From NCBI GenBank assembly GCA_965657085.1, contig CBFHND010000017.1, forward strand, positions 1-64,000: 64,000 bases of DNA. The letters run 5' to 3'. The DNA is from CBFHND01 sp965657085. Lineage in GTDB: Bacteria; Pseudomonadota; Alphaproteobacteria; Rhodobacterales; Rhodobacteraceae. Below, one piece after another: positions 1 to 9,537 of the stretch. The notes below the pieces were generated by a model. The model made no database searches. It saw nothing but the letters and a program-made list of their open reading frames with translations, and was not told the origin of the DNA. The first letter of the stretch is position 1; every line of letters starts with the position of its first letter. The translations under genes and the position numbers were made by a program.

Positions 1-36
1 ACCCACTGGCCCGGAACCAAGGCGCGCAGCGCCGCC

Positions 37-169
37 GGGCCGCGCCCGACCTCCCCCCGGGAGGGCGCTCTTCCATGTCAACAATCAGAACAGGGGTCAC
101 AGGCAAGAAACGACGATAAAGCGCAACCGCGTAACCGTTTGAGCGCCCACCCGAGGTCGGGCGCGGCCC
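37..169. repeat. Large intergenic inverted repeat (palindromic element)
   Basis: A perfect 17-bp inverted repeat has its left arm at 37-53 and its right arm at 153-169. A nested 8-bp pair (63-70 with 141-148) makes a longer interrupted stem around a roughly 70-nt AT-richer centre. A small separate hairpin (GGCGC/GCGCC) lies at 21-33. It sits downstream of the minus-strand pyc stop, so it could fold in that transcript's 3' end. The shape suggests a dispersed palindromic repeat; only one copy is visible here, so copy number is unknown. No ORF with convincing coding character is seen in 1-280. Confidence 0.6.
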
Positions 170-280
170 TGTATTACCCTTGAAAGGAATGCTCCGCCCG
201 GGCTCAGATTCGCCCTTCAATGCCCGCCGATGGACATATGTCGCCAAGGCCCATGCGACGGGCCTTGACCCGGCCCGCCG

Positions 281-3200
281 TCATTCCAGCTCCACCAGCA
301 AATCCTTGGCGTCGATCTGGCCACCTGCCGTCACGTGCACGGCCTTGACCACCGCATCGCGTTCAGCGTGGATGCCGGTTTCCATCTTCATCGCCTCGAT
401 GGTCAGCAGCAGATCGCCTTCCTTGACCTCCTGACCCGCTTGCACGCCGACAGATGCGACCACGCCGGGCATCGGGGCGCCGATATGGTCCGGGTTGCCG
501 GTTTCCGCCTTGGGGCGCTGGATCGTCGTGGCCTTGACCATGCGGTTGGGCACGCGGATCACCCGCGGCTGGCCGTTGAGTTCGAAGAACACCTTGACCT
601 CGCCATCCTCGTTGGTCTCGCCCGTGGCCTGCATCCGGATTTCCAGCGTCTTGCCGGGGTCGATTTCGACGCTGATCTCTTCGCCCGGGGCCATGCCATA
701 GAAGAACGTCGATGTGGGCAGGGTGCGCACGGGGCCATAAGTCCGGTGGCGGCCCATGTAGTCCAGAAACACCTTGGGATACATCAGATAGCCGCTCAGG
801 TCCTCGTCATCGATGGCCTTTCCGTCCATCTGCGCGCTGAGATCGGTGCGGGTGGCCTCAAGGTCCACGGGCGGCAGATGCGCGCCGGGCCGTTCGGTCG
901 AGGGGTCCTCGCCCTTGAGCACCTTGGTCTGAATGCCGATGGGGAAGCCCCCCGGAGGCTGGCCGAGGTTGCCGCGCATCATGTCCACGACGCTGTCAGG
1001 GAAGGCCACCTCGGTCGCCGCATCCTCGACTTCGGCGCGGGTCAGGTTCTGGCTGACCATCATCAGGGCCATGTCGCCCACCACCTTCGAAGAGGGCGTG
1101 ACCTTGACGATGTCGCCGAACATCCGGTTCACGTCCGCATAGGTCTGCGCCACCTCGTGCCAGCGGTCCTCAAGCCCCAAAGACCGCGCTTGCGCCTTGA
1201 GGTTTGTAAACTGCCCACCGGGCATTTCGTGCAGATACACCTCGGAGGAGGGGGCCTGCATCCCGCTCTCGAAGGCGGCGTAGTGGTTGCGCACAGCCTC
1301 CCAGTAATCCGAGATGTCGCGGATCGCCTTTTCGCTCAGCCCGGTGTCGCGGTCGGTGTTCCTGAGCGCACCGACAACCGTGCCCAACGTCGCTTGCGAC
1401 GTGTTGCCCGACAGCGCGTCCATGGCGCAATCGACGGCATCCACACCCGCCTCGGAGGCGGCGAGGATGGTCGCAGACGCAATGCCCGCCGTGTCATGGG
1501 TGTGGAAGTGGATGGGCAGGCCCACCTCCTGCTTCAGCGCACTGACAAGCTGGCGGGCGGCGGCCGGTTTCAGCAATCCGGCCATGTCCTTGAGGCCCAG
1601 CACATGCGCGCCCGCGGCTTTCAGGTCCTGACCCATCTTGACGTAATACTTCAGGTCGTACTTGGCCCGGTCGGGGTCCATCAGGTCGCCGGTGTAACAG
1701 ATCGTGCCTTCGCAGATCTTGTTCTGCTCCTGCACCGCGTCCATGGCGACGCGCATGTTCTCGACCCAGTTCAGGCTGTCGAAGACGCGGAACACGTCCA
1801 CACCGCTTGAGGCCGCCACACGCACGAACTCCTGCACCACGTTGTCGGCATAGTTGGTATAGCCCACGCCGTTGGCCCCGCGCAGCAGCATCTGCGTCAT
1901 CAGGTTGGGCATCCGGTCGCGCAGATCGCGCAGGCGCTGCCAAGGGCATTCCTGCAAAAAGCGGTAGGCCACGTCGAAGGTTGCACCGCCCCAGCATTCC
2001 ACGCTGAAAAGCTGCGGCAGGTTGGCCGCATAGGCGGGTGCGACCTGGATCATGTCATAGCTGCGCATCCGCGTGGCCAAGAGCGATTGGTGCCCGTCGC
2101 GCATGGTGGTGTCGGTAATCAACAGCTGCTTTTGCGCCTTCATCCAGTCGGCCACCGCTTGCGGGCCTTTTTGTTCCAGAAGGTTGCGCGTGCCCATCTG
2201 CATCGACGGATCGGCCTGCAGCACCGGCGGGCGGGGCGTCTTGAGGTCGGCGCGGGGACGGGGGCGGTCCTTGACCTCGGGGTGCCCGTTCACGGTGATG
2301 TCGGCGATATAGGTCAGCACCTTGGTCCCGCGGTCGCGGCGGCGCTTGAACTGAAAGAGGTCCGGGGTCTCGTCGATGAACTTGGTGGTGTATTCATTCG
2401 ACAGGAACGTGGGGTGCTTCAGCAGGTTCTCGACAAAGGCGATGTTGGTGCTGACCCCGCGAATGCGGAACTCGCGCAGGGCCCGGTCCATCCGCGCAAT
2501 GGCCATTTCGGGCGTGGGGGCCTTGGCCGTGACCTTGGTCAGCAGGCTGTCGTAGTAGCGGGTGATCACCCCGCCCGCATAGGCGGTGCCGCCATCCAGG
2601 CGGATGCCCATGCCCGTGGCCGACCGGTAGGCGGTGATGCGGCCATAGTCGGGGATGAAGTTGTTCTGCGGGTCCTCGGTGGTGATCCGGGTTTGCAGGG
2701 CGTGACCGGTCAGGCGCACGTCATCCTGGCTTTGCTTGCCGGTGGCTTCGGCGATGGTCTTGCCTTCGGCGATCAGGATTTGTGCGCGCACGATGTCGAT
2801 GCCGGTGACCTCTTCGGTCACGGTGTGTTCGACCTGTACGCGCGGATTGACCTCGATGAAGTAGAATTTGCCGTCGTCCATATCCATCAGGAATTCGACG
2901 GTGCCTGCGCATTCGTAATTCACGTGCTTGCAGATTTTGTAGCCAAGATCGCAGATTTCAGTGCGCTGCGCTTCGGTCAGGTAGGGGGCAGGGGCGCGTT
3001 CCACGACCTTCTGGTTGCGGCGCTGCACCGAACAGTCGCGTTCGAACAGGTGGTACATGCCGCCGTGCTTGTCGCCCAGAATCTGCACCTCGACGTGGCG
3101 TGCGCGGATGATCATCTTTTCAAGATAGCCCTCGCCGTTGCCAAAGGCGGCCTCGGCCTCGCGGCGGCCTTCAAGGACTTTTTCCTCAACCTCCGCCTCG

Positions 3201-3727
3201 CCCATGATCGGCCGCATTCCGCGTCCGCCACCGCCCCATGAGGCCTTGAGCATCAGCGGATAACCGATTTCGGCGGCCTCGGCCTTGACCGCTTTCATAT
3301 CATCGCCCAGCACTTCCGTGGCGGGGATCACAGGCACACCTGCAGCCATGGCGACCTTGCGCGCGCTGGCCTTGTCACCCAGCGCACGCATGGTTTCGGC
3401 CTTGGGGCCGATGAAGGTGATGCCCGCCGCCGCACAGGCGTCCACGAAATCGGGGTTTTCCGACAACAGACCATAGCCCGGGTGGATCGCATCCGCGCCC
3501 GACATGCGCGCCACGCGAATGATCTCCTCGATCGACAGATAGGCCGCGACCGGCCCCATGCCTTCGCCGATGCGGTACGCCTCGTCCGCCTTGAACCGGT
3601 GCAGGCCCAGCTTGTCCTCTTCGGCAAAGACGGCGACCGTCTTTTTGCCCATCTCGTTGGCCGCGCGCATGATGCGGATGGCAATCTCGCCCCGGTTGGC
3701 GATCAGGATCTTGGAAAATTCGGTCAT
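281..3727 (-). CDS. pyc: Pyruvate carboxylase
   Basis: Biotin-dependent cytoplasmic enzyme that carboxylates pyruvate to oxaloacetate using ATP and bicarbonate, the anaplerotic step feeding the TCA cycle. At 1148 aa it has full family length and the complete single-chain order: biotin carboxylase domain (about 1-450, with the glycine-rich GGGGRGM loop), carboxyltransferase barrel (about 530-810, DTTMRDGHQS motif), a central tetramerisation region and a C-terminal biotinyl domain with EAMKMET, whose Lys at about residue 1114 is the biotin site. The start MTEFSKILIANRGEIAIR matches the family N-terminus. It lies 163 bp downstream of the lactate-dehydrogenase-like gene on the same strand; both handle the pyruvate node, but co-transcription is only inferred. 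Confidence 0.97.
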   Translation of the reverse strand: MTEFSKILIANRGEIAIRIMRAANEMGKKTVAVFAEEDKLGLHRFKADEAYRIGEGMGPVAAYLSIEEIIRVARMSGADAIHPGYGLLSENPDFVDACAAAGITFIGPKAETMRALGDKASARKVAMAAGVPVIPATEVLGDDMKAVKAEAAEIGYPLMLKASWGGGGRGMRPIMGEAEVEEKVLEGRREAEAAFGNGEGYLEKMIIRARHVEVQILGDKHGGMYHLFERDCSVQRRNQKVVERAPAPYLTEAQRTEICDLGYKICKHVNYECAGTVEFLMDMDDGKFYFIEVNPRVQVEHTVTEEVTGIDIVRAQILIAEGKTIAEATGKQSQDDVRLTGHALQTRITTEDPQNNFIPDYGRITAYRSATGMGIRLDGGTAYAGGVITRYYDSLLTKVTAKAPTPEMAIARMDRALREFRIRGVSTNIAFVENLLKHPTFLSNEYTTKFIDETPDLFQFKRRRDRGTKVLTYIADITVNGHPEVKDRPRPRADLKTPRPPVLQADPSMQMGTRNLLEQKGPQAVADWMKAQKQLLITDTTMRDGHQSLLATRMRSYDMIQVAPAYAANLPQLFSVECWGGATFDVAYRFLQECPWQRLRDLRDRMPNLMTQMLLRGANGVGYTNYADNVVQEFVRVAASSGVDVFRVFDSLNWVENMRVAMDAVQEQNKICEGTICYTGDLMDPDRAKYDLKYYVKMGQDLKAAGAHVLGLKDMAGLLKPAAARQLVSALKQEVGLPIHFHTHDTAGIASATILAASEAGVDAVDCAMDALSGNTSQATLGTVVGALRNTDRDTGLSEKAIRDISDYWEAVRNHYAAFESGMQAPSSEVYLHEMPGGQFTNLKAQARSLGLEDRWHEVAQTYADVNRMFGDIVKVTPSSKVVGDMALMMVSQNLTRAEVEDAATEVAFPDSVVDMMRGNLGQPPGGFPIGIQTKVLKGEDPSTERPGAHLPPVDLEATRTDLSAQMDGKAIDDEDLSGYLMYPKVFLDYMGRHRTYGPVRTLPTSTFFYGMAPGEEISVEIDPGKTLEIRMQATGETNEDGEVKVFFELNGQPRVIRVPNRMVKATTIQRPKAETGNPDHIGAPMPGVVASVGVQAGQEVKEGDLLLTIEAMKMETGIHAERDAVVKAVHVTAGGQIDAKDLLVELE

Positions 3728-3890
3728 GGCAGCGGTCCCTTTGTCAGGTGGCCTTGGTCAGGTGCGGCAGGGTTTATGACGTTTACGCAGCGTCGTATAC
3801 CCGTAGAACTGGGTAGCATGGCCATGTTTGCGCCATCACTGCGACAAAACCGTCATGAGCCGCGCGAGGGTATGGGTCTGCTGCGCGGGG

Positions 3891-5030
3891 TCAGTCGAGG
3901 GCGAAGGTCTTGGGCAGCTTGGCAAGGGTGCGCGCGCCCAATTGGCCCATGTTCGCCTCAAGGTCCTTGCGCAGAAGATCAACAAGGTGGTCCGGACCCA
4001 CCGGCCCCAAGGCTGCCAGCGCGTGGTGCCATGCGCGGCCCATCATCACGAAATCCGCCCCCAGTGCCAGCGCCCGAAGGATGTCCAAACCGCCTTCGAT
4101 CCCACTGTCGAAGATCAGCGGCAGGCCGGTGGCGCGCCGGATGGCGGGCAAGGCTTCGATGGTGGCGGGGGCCGCATCGAATTGACGGCCGGCGTGGTTG
4201 GAAATCCAGACCGCATCAACGCCCATGCTTTCAAGCTTCTTGGCGTCGGTGGGCCGCAGGATACCCTTGACCACGAAGGGTCCGTCCCACGCATCGCGCA
4301 GCCATTTGACATAGTCCCAGTCGGGGGCCGTGCGCAGCAGGTATCCCACGTGGGCATTGGGCGGCAGGTTCTCGGTGTTGGCGTTGGAATACTTGTCCAG
4401 CATCGCCATGTGCGGCATGCCCTTGCGCGCCATGCCCATGGCCCATGCCGGGCGCATGGCGACCTGTGCCATCAGGCGGGGCGTCAGGCGCGGCGGCTGC
4501 GTGAGGCCCGACCGGGTCTGACGTTCGCGGCGCGAGGGCACCGGCACATCCACGGTCAGGACCAGCGTGGAGAAGCCCGCAGCGCGTGCGCGGTTCAACA
4601 TGTCGCTGCGAATCTCGGTGTCGCGGGGCGGGTACATCTGGAACCACGCGTGTTCGCCCAGGGCATCCGCGACATCCTCGGGGGCCGCGGCGGCCACGGT
4701 CGAGAGGGTATAGGGCATTCCCGCCCGCGCTGCAGCCTGCGCCAGCAGCCGCTCGGCGTCGGGCCACATCAGGCCCGACATCCCCACCGGCGCAACGCCG
4801 AAGGGCAGCGGAAGGTCGGCCCCCAGAAAGGTCGTTGAAACATCGGGTTTGAATTCCCCGTGCAGTACCGATGGCATCAGCCCCACGCGGTCGAGGGCGG
4901 CGCGGTTGCGGGCCTTGGTGGCCTCGGCCCCGGTGCCGCTGTCGAGGTATTCCCAGACAAATTTCGGAAGGCGACGTTTGGCACGGGCGCGCAGATCGGA
5001 CAGGGCGGGATATTTGGCGTGCAGATCCAT
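3891..5030 (-). CDS. lldD: FMN-dependent alpha-hydroxy-acid dehydrogenase, probable L-lactate dehydrogenase
   Basis: Member of the flavin (FMN) TIM-barrel family that oxidises L-2-hydroxy acids, most often L-lactate to pyruvate. The active-site motif appears as SNHAGRQFD (family usual SNHGGRQLD), keeping the catalytic His and the Arg; the C-terminal DSGIEGGLDILRALALGADFVMMGR segment is the phosphate-binding part of the barrel. The start MDLHAKYPALSDL is chosen because relatives begin there; an in-frame ATG at 5060 would add 10 residues. Neither start has a strong ribosome site. Its product would feed the neighbouring pyruvate carboxylase. Substrate could also be another 2-hydroxy acid, since this family is hard to assign by sequence alone. 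Confidence 0.85.
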   Translation of the reverse strand: MDLHAKYPALSDLRARAKRRLPKFVWEYLDSGTGAEATKARNRAALDRVGLMPSVLHGEFKPDVSTTFLGADLPLPFGVAPVGMSGLMWPDAERLLAQAAARAGMPYTLSTVAAAAPEDVADALGEHAWFQMYPPRDTEIRSDMLNRARAAGFSTLVLTVDVPVPSRRERQTRSGLTQPPRLTPRLMAQVAMRPAWAMGMARKGMPHMAMLDKYSNANTENLPPNAHVGYLLRTAPDWDYVKWLRDAWDGPFVVKGILRPTDAKKLESMGVDAVWISNHAGRQFDAAPATIEALPAIRRATGLPLIFDSGIEGGLDILRALALGADFVMMGRAWHHALAALGPVGPDHLVDLLRKDLEANMGQLGARTLAKLPKTFALD

Positions 5031-5090
5031 GGCGCCATGTGAGGCAAGCGCCCGGATCATGTCCAGATGCTTTCTGAATTCGCGACAAGT

Positions 5091-5105
5091 TCAATCATTT
5101 TTTAA
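5091..5105. promoter_or_regulatory. Possible CtrA-type box
   Basis: TCAA-N7-TTAA differs by one base from the alphaproteobacterial CtrA consensus TTAA-N7-TTAA. It lies between the divergent lldD-like gene and the pseudo-receiver gene, 59 bp before the latter's ATG. The stretch is AT-rich in a GC-rich genome, so chance matching is possible. Confidence 0.3.
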
Positions 5106-5163
5106 TTGTCTTTTCGCAATGTCGGAATCATCGCAACAGATGCTCACCAACGGAGACCAGCAC

Positions 5164-5676
5164 ATGCAAGCCCTCATCATTGACACCGAAGTATCCCGAC
5201 TTGACCGCAGCCTGATCGCACTGATGGAGGCAGGTGTTCAAGTGACGGGCACCGGTAGCATCCGGGTGGCGGAAACCTGTATTTCACGCATGTGCGTCGA
5301 TCTGCTGATCGTCGAGAAAAGCACGCTGGGCGATTCGCTGGGGGACACGATCGGCATGGCGGAAGAGCGCAATGCGAACCTGGTGACGATCCTGCGCACC
5401 AACGATGTGAGCGGGGATCAGGACGCGCTGACGCCGCATTTCCCGTCTCTGCACTGTGTTGTGGGGTTGGACGTGATGAACAGCGTGGCGCTGAAAATCG
5501 GGTTGGCATCGCTTTATGCAATGACGCGCAGCCCCGCGATGGCTGAGGACCGGAGCGCTGTGCCAGCGATGCCGCAGGCCTCCAAACTGATCCAGCGGCC
5601 ACAGACGCCGATGTACAAGTCACCGATTGCCACCCGCGTGGCGGCCCCGCTGCCGTCGCTGGCCGAAGCTGTGTAA
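5164..5676 (+). CDS. Pseudo-receiver domain protein
   Basis: A 170-aa protein with a single receiver-like fold: an acidic start strand (QALIIDTE), then VDLLIVEKSTLG, which aligns with the phosphoacceptor strand of true receivers (compare FDLVLLDYHLP in the orphan regulator near 48 kb). The usual Asp is Glu51 here, and no Lys-Pro motif is visible later, so it is probably not phosphorylated and may mimic a fixed state. The tail after about residue 130 is Pro/Ala-rich and low in structure. The ATG at 5164 is preceded by GGAGA at a good distance; an upstream ATG at 5119 would add 15 residues. Function unknown; a possible CtrA-type box precedes it. Confidence 0.75.
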   Translation: MQALIIDTEVSRLDRSLIALMEAGVQVTGTGSIRVAETCISRMCVDLLIVEKSTLGDSLGDTIGMAEERNANLVTILRTNDVSGDQDALTPHFPSLHCVVGLDVMNSVALKIGLASLYAMTRSPAMAEDRSAVPAMPQASKLIQRPQTPMYKSPIATRVAAPLPSLAEAV

Positions 5677-5763
5677 TGCTGCCATGTCCTTGCGCCGACA
5701 GGGCGTGAGGAACATAGCAGGAACAGCTTTCGCTTTGCCGTGGGCCACGCTATGGTGTGGCCC

Positions 5764-8118
5764 ATGAGCAGTTTCGATGAAATGGACGCCTTCGAGGGCG
5801 CATCCCTGTCCGCGCGCGCCATGGCGGCGCGGCCGCAACCCTATCTTGATGGATTGAACCCCGCCCAACGCGCAGCGGTGGAGCAGATGGATGGCCCGGT
5901 TCTGATGCTGGCAGGGGCGGGTACGGGCAAGACACGGGCGCTGACCGCGCGCATCGTGCATTTGCTGAACACGGGCCGTGCGCGGCCCAACGAAGTTCTG
6001 GCAGTGACCTTTACCAACAAGGCCGCGCGCGAGATGAAGAACCGGGTGGGCCAGATGCTGGGCCAGCCGGTTGAGGGGATGCCGTGGCTGGGTACGTTCC
6101 ATGCCATCTGTGTCAAACTGCTGCGCCGTCACGCCGAACTGGTGGGGCTGAAAAGCAATTTCACGATTCTGGACACTGACGATCAATTGCGCCTTCTGAA
6201 GCAACTGGTCAGTGCCTCGGGCATTGATGACAAACGTTGGCCCGCGCGCCAGCTTCTGAGCATCATCGACGGCTGGAAGAACCGCGCGCTCACGCCCGAC
6301 AAGGTGCCAAGCGCGGATGCAGGGGCCTACGACCACAAGGGCGTGGAGCTTTACGCCCAGTACCAGCAACGCCTGAAAGAGCTGAACGCCACCGATTTCG
6401 GCGACCTGCTGCTGCATATGGTCACGATCTTTCAGACCCACGAGGACGTGCTGAAGCAATACCAGCGCTGGTTCGCCTATATCCTGGTGGACGAATACCA
6501 GGATACCAACGTGGCCCAATACCTTTGGCTGCGCCTTCTGGCGGGGGGGCACAAGAACATCTGCTGCGTGGGCGATGATGACCAGTCGATCTATGGCTGG
6601 CGCGGCGCAGAGGTGGGCAACATCCTGCGGTTCGAAAAGGATTTTCCCGGCGCGCATGTGGTCCGGCTAGAACAGAACTACCGCTCAACCCCGCATATCC
6701 TGTCAGCGGCCTCGGGTGTCATTCGCGGCAACGAGGGGCGGTTGGGCAAAGAGCTTTGGACCGACGCCACAGATGGCGAAAAGGTACGCCTGATCGGCCA
6801 CTGGGACGGCGAGGAAGAAGCCCGCTGGATCGGAGAGGAGATCGAGGCCGCGCAATCCGGCACCCGCGGCGTGCGCGCGATGTCGCTGGACGACATGGCG
6901 ATCCTTGTGCGCGCGTCCCACCAGATGCGCGCCTTTGAGGATCGGTTTCTGACCATCGGCTTGCCCTACCGCGTGATCGGCGGCCCACGGTTCTACGAGC
7001 GGATGGAGATCCGCGATGCCATGGCCTATTTCCGCGTGGTGGTGTCGCCGGACGACGATCTGGCCTTCGAGCGGATCGTGAACACGCCCAAACGCGGCCT
7101 TGGGGACAAGGCACAGCAGACGATCCAGATCACAGCGCGCGCCAACGGCGTGAACCTTGTGGAGGGCGCGCGGCTGGCGGTCGAAGAGGGGCTGATCAAG
7201 GGCAAGGGCGGCACGGAGCTGCGCCTGCTGGTCGAAAACATCGCCCGGTGGACACGGCTGGTCGGGTCCAAGGACATGACCCACATGGAACTGGCCGAGG
7301 TGATCCTCGACGAATCCGGCTATACCGGCCATTGGCAGAACGACAAGACACCCGAAGCGCCGGGGCGGCTCGAAAACCTCAAGGAACTGGTCAAGGCGCT
7401 CGAGCAATTTGAGAACCTGCAAGGGTTTCTCGAACACGTCAGCCTGATCATGGACAACGAACAGGAAGGTGAAGGGGCCAAGATCAGCATCATGACCCTG
7501 CACGCGGCCAAGGGGCTGGAATTTCCCATGGTGTTCCTGCCCGGCTGGGAAGACGGGCTTTTCCCCTCGCAGCGCAGCATGGATGAAAGCGGCATCAAGG
7601 GGTTGGAGGAAGAACGCAGGCTGGCCTACGTGGGCATCACCCGCGCCGAAGAGGTCTGTACCATCTCGTTCGCTGCTAACCGCCGTGTGTTTGGTCAATG
7701 GCAGAATTCCCTGCCGTCGCGGTTCATCGACGAGTTGCCCGAAGAACATGTGGATGTTCTGACCCCGCCGGGGCTTTACGGTGGCGGCTATGGTGCGGCC
7801 GGGATGCAAGGCGCAATGCAGTCCAACCTGCACGACGCAGCGGCAGAGGCGAATGTCTACAACTCGCCCGGTTGGCGGCGGCTTCAGGCGCGCAGCGCCG
7901 AACGGCCCATCAGCCAGCCGCGCGAAACGCGCAATTCGGTGATCGACCTTGATGCGGTCAGCAGTTTCACCGTGGGCGAGCGGGTGTTTCACCAGAAGTT
8001 CGGCTATGGCGCGGTCATTGGCATTGAAGGTGACAAGCTGGAGATCGAATTTGAAAAGGCCGGCACCAAGAAGGTGATTGCAAAGTTCATTTCGGGCACC
8101 GACGATATCCCGTTCTGA
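5764..8118 (+). CDS. uvrD: ATP-dependent DNA helicase, PcrA/UvrD type
   Basis: Superfamily 1A 3'-to-5' DNA helicase acting in nucleotide excision and mismatch repair and in clearing replication obstacles. All core motifs are readable: Walker A AGAGTGKT (Lys56), DEYQDTN, VGDDDQSIYGWRGA, LEQNYRST, MTLHAAKGLEF and EEERRLAYVGITRAEE. The C-terminus ends in a Tudor-like module (GERVFHQKFGYGAVIGIEGDKLEIEFE) typical of PcrA/UvrD, where it contacts partners such as RNA polymerase. Length 784 aa is normal. ATG 5764 is chosen over a GTG at 5740 that would add eight poorly conserved residues. It converges with the ECF41 operon, only 10 bp apart, with no obvious terminator between. Confidence 0.95.
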   Translation: MSSFDEMDAFEGASLSARAMAARPQPYLDGLNPAQRAAVEQMDGPVLMLAGAGTGKTRALTARIVHLLNTGRARPNEVLAVTFTNKAAREMKNRVGQMLGQPVEGMPWLGTFHAICVKLLRRHAELVGLKSNFTILDTDDQLRLLKQLVSASGIDDKRWPARQLLSIIDGWKNRALTPDKVPSADAGAYDHKGVELYAQYQQRLKELNATDFGDLLLHMVTIFQTHEDVLKQYQRWFAYILVDEYQDTNVAQYLWLRLLAGGHKNICCVGDDDQSIYGWRGAEVGNILRFEKDFPGAHVVRLEQNYRSTPHILSAASGVIRGNEGRLGKELWTDATDGEKVRLIGHWDGEEEARWIGEEIEAAQSGTRGVRAMSLDDMAILVRASHQMRAFEDRFLTIGLPYRVIGGPRFYERMEIRDAMAYFRVVVSPDDDLAFERIVNTPKRGLGDKAQQTIQITARANGVNLVEGARLAVEEGLIKGKGGTELRLLVENIARWTRLVGSKDMTHMELAEVILDESGYTGHWQNDKTPEAPGRLENLKELVKALEQFENLQGFLEHVSLIMDNEQEGEGAKISIMTLHAAKGLEFPMVFLPGWEDGLFPSQRSMDESGIKGLEEERRLAYVGITRAEEVCTISFAANRRVFGQWQNSLPSRFIDELPEEHVDVLTPPGLYGGGYGAAGMQGAMQSNLHDAAAEANVYNSPGWRRLQARSAERPISQPRETRNSVIDLDAVSSFTVGERVFHQKFGYGAVIGIEGDKLEIEFEKAGTKKVIAKFISGTDDIPF

Positions 8119-8128
8119 TGCCGCCGGT

Positions 8129-9004
8129 TCAGTGCAGTGTCCAATCGGGCAACTTGTCCGGGTTGCGCTGCGTGTAGAGCCAACCGATTTCGTGGCCTAC
8201 ATGTCCATACGCGCAAATGATGGACTCCACAACGCCGTCCTGAAACCACGCCAAGGCAGGTGTGCCGTTGGCCATGCAGGCGCGCATGCCATTTGCAGGG
8301 CCCGACCGCTCAAGCACGGACAGGGACACATGCACGATTTCCGCGGGCCCGACCAAAGGACGCCGCGCGGCACGGCGCTTGGCCCCACCATCGCTGATGG
8401 CGATGGCGTCGGCTGCAAAGCAGGCGCGCGCGGCATCGACATCTGCCATCGCCAACGCAGTCACGAGCGGCGCAAGGTCTATGCCACTGCCGCTGCCCAA
8501 CTTGGCAACATCATTGCGTGTCGCCGCAAGCTTGGCGTGGGCGCGCGATACCATTTGGCGCGCGGCAGCCACCGAACAGCCCAGAGTGCACGCGATATCC
8601 TCGTAACTGTCGTCAAAGGCCTCTCGCAGCACAAAGGCAGCCCGTTGCCTTGGCCCCAGAACGTCCATGGCCCACAACAAGGCCAGTGAACATTCCTGTG
8701 CCAGTGCCAAATGCGCCTCTGCCGGATTGTCCTGTGTCGACACGATGGGTTCGGGCAGCCATGGACCGACATAGACTTCACGCCGCGCCCGCGCGCTGCG
8801 CAACTCGTCCAGGGCAAGGTTGGTGACCACCCGCCGCAACCACGCAGACGGGATTGCAATCTCTTGTTGTCGGGCAGACGACAGCCGTATCCACGCCTCT
8901 TGCACGATGTCTTCGGCGGCACTGACCTCGCCGAGCATGCGGTAGGCCAACGCAATCAGCTTTGGCCGTTCATTTTGGAAAAGCTGCTGGGACATGAATG
9001 TCAT
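8129..9004 (-). CDS. ECF41-group RNA polymerase sigma factor (SigJ-like)
   Basis: A 291-aa extracytoplasmic-function sigma factor with sigma-2 (LIALAYRMLGEVSAAEDIVQEA) and sigma-4 (YEDIACTLGCSVAAARQMVSRA) regions and a fused C-terminal NTF2/SnoaL-like domain. It carries the hallmarks described for group ECF41: WLPEP in the linker (82-86), DGGAK (205-209, usual DGGGK) and NPDKL near the end (281-285). In that group the C-terminal domain controls activity instead of an anti-sigma factor, and targets lie next door. The ATG overlaps the stop of the preceding gene by ATGA, which decides the start. It is the last gene of a three-gene operon behind a matching promoter. The inducing signal is unknown. 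Confidence 0.92.
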   Translation of the reverse strand: MTFMSQQLFQNERPKLIALAYRMLGEVSAAEDIVQEAWIRLSSARQQEIAIPSAWLRRVVTNLALDELRSARARREVYVGPWLPEPIVSTQDNPAEAHLALAQECSLALLWAMDVLGPRQRAAFVLREAFDDSYEDIACTLGCSVAAARQMVSRAHAKLAATRNDVAKLGSGSGIDLAPLVTALAMADVDAARACFAADAIAISDGGAKRRAARRPLVGPAEIVHVSLSVLERSGPANGMRACMANGTPALAWFQDGVVESIICAYGHVGHEIGWLYTQRNPDKLPDWTLH

Positions 9005-9537
9005 GCCCGCAGGGTTAGCATGTCGTCCGCATCGCCGAAATGCAGCTTTTGGCACGTGTGCCCATAGCCCAGCCCCCGTTTCAAAACCGGGTACACACGT
9101 CCGGCAGACGCGGGGATCGCGGCCGCGACGACGGCTTTGGGTCCATGTGCGGCCTCGATTTCGGCGCGCAATTCATCAAGCTCGGGCGCATCCGTGATTG
9201 CCGCCATGGCAAAGCGATACCCCAGACCAACCTTTCCTGCCTGGTCAAAGCGCCCTTCGACACAGGCGCGCATTTCATCAGCGCAAACCCCGGACTTGCG
9301 CCCCATGTCGATGACAAGCTGCGTGCAGGGACCGCAATCGCCTTCAAAGGTTGATGCAAGTAAAGCGCCCACCGCGATCGGCTCTGCGCCCTTGGGGGCT
9401 GGAAAGCGTGTGTACCATCCAAACGCCAGCATCCGGCTGGACGCGCCCGCCGCGATCATCGGGTCAAGGTAGGCGGGGTCATAGCTGAAATCACGACGCA
9501 ACTGACGGGCAAGGGTTCGCAACAGAAACTTCATCAT
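9001..9537 (-). CDS. Carboxymuconolactone-decarboxylase/AhpD-like protein
   Basis: A 178-aa protein with the redox-type motif E65-G-D-C68-G-P-C71 inside a helical CMD/AhpD-like segment (FEGDCGPCTQLVIDMGRKSG). In this superfamily such a CxxC pair often supports peroxidase or disulfide chemistry. Genes of this class (the C of the 'COE' set: carboxymuconolactone decarboxylase, oxidoreductase, epimerase) are the usual partners and targets of ECF41 sigma factors, and this one overlaps the sigma gene by ATGA. The start MMKF is set by an ATGA overlap with the gene upstream. The true substrate is unknown; the family name should not be read as meaning aromatic degradation. Confidence 0.8.
   Translation of the reverse strand: MMKFLLRTLARQLRRDFSYDPAYLDPMIAAGASSRMLAFGWYTRFPAPKGAEPIAVGALLASTFEGDCGPCTQLVIDMGRKSGVCADEMRACVEGRFDQAGKVGLGYRFAMAAITDAPELDELRAEIEAAHGPKAVVAAAIPASAGRVYPVLKRGLGYGHTCQKLHFGDADDMLTLRA

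Noticed and set aside
335..3241. Long plus-strand frames opposite pyc
   Set aside because: Shadow frames of the pyruvate carboxylase coding sequence; no ribosome sites or motifs.
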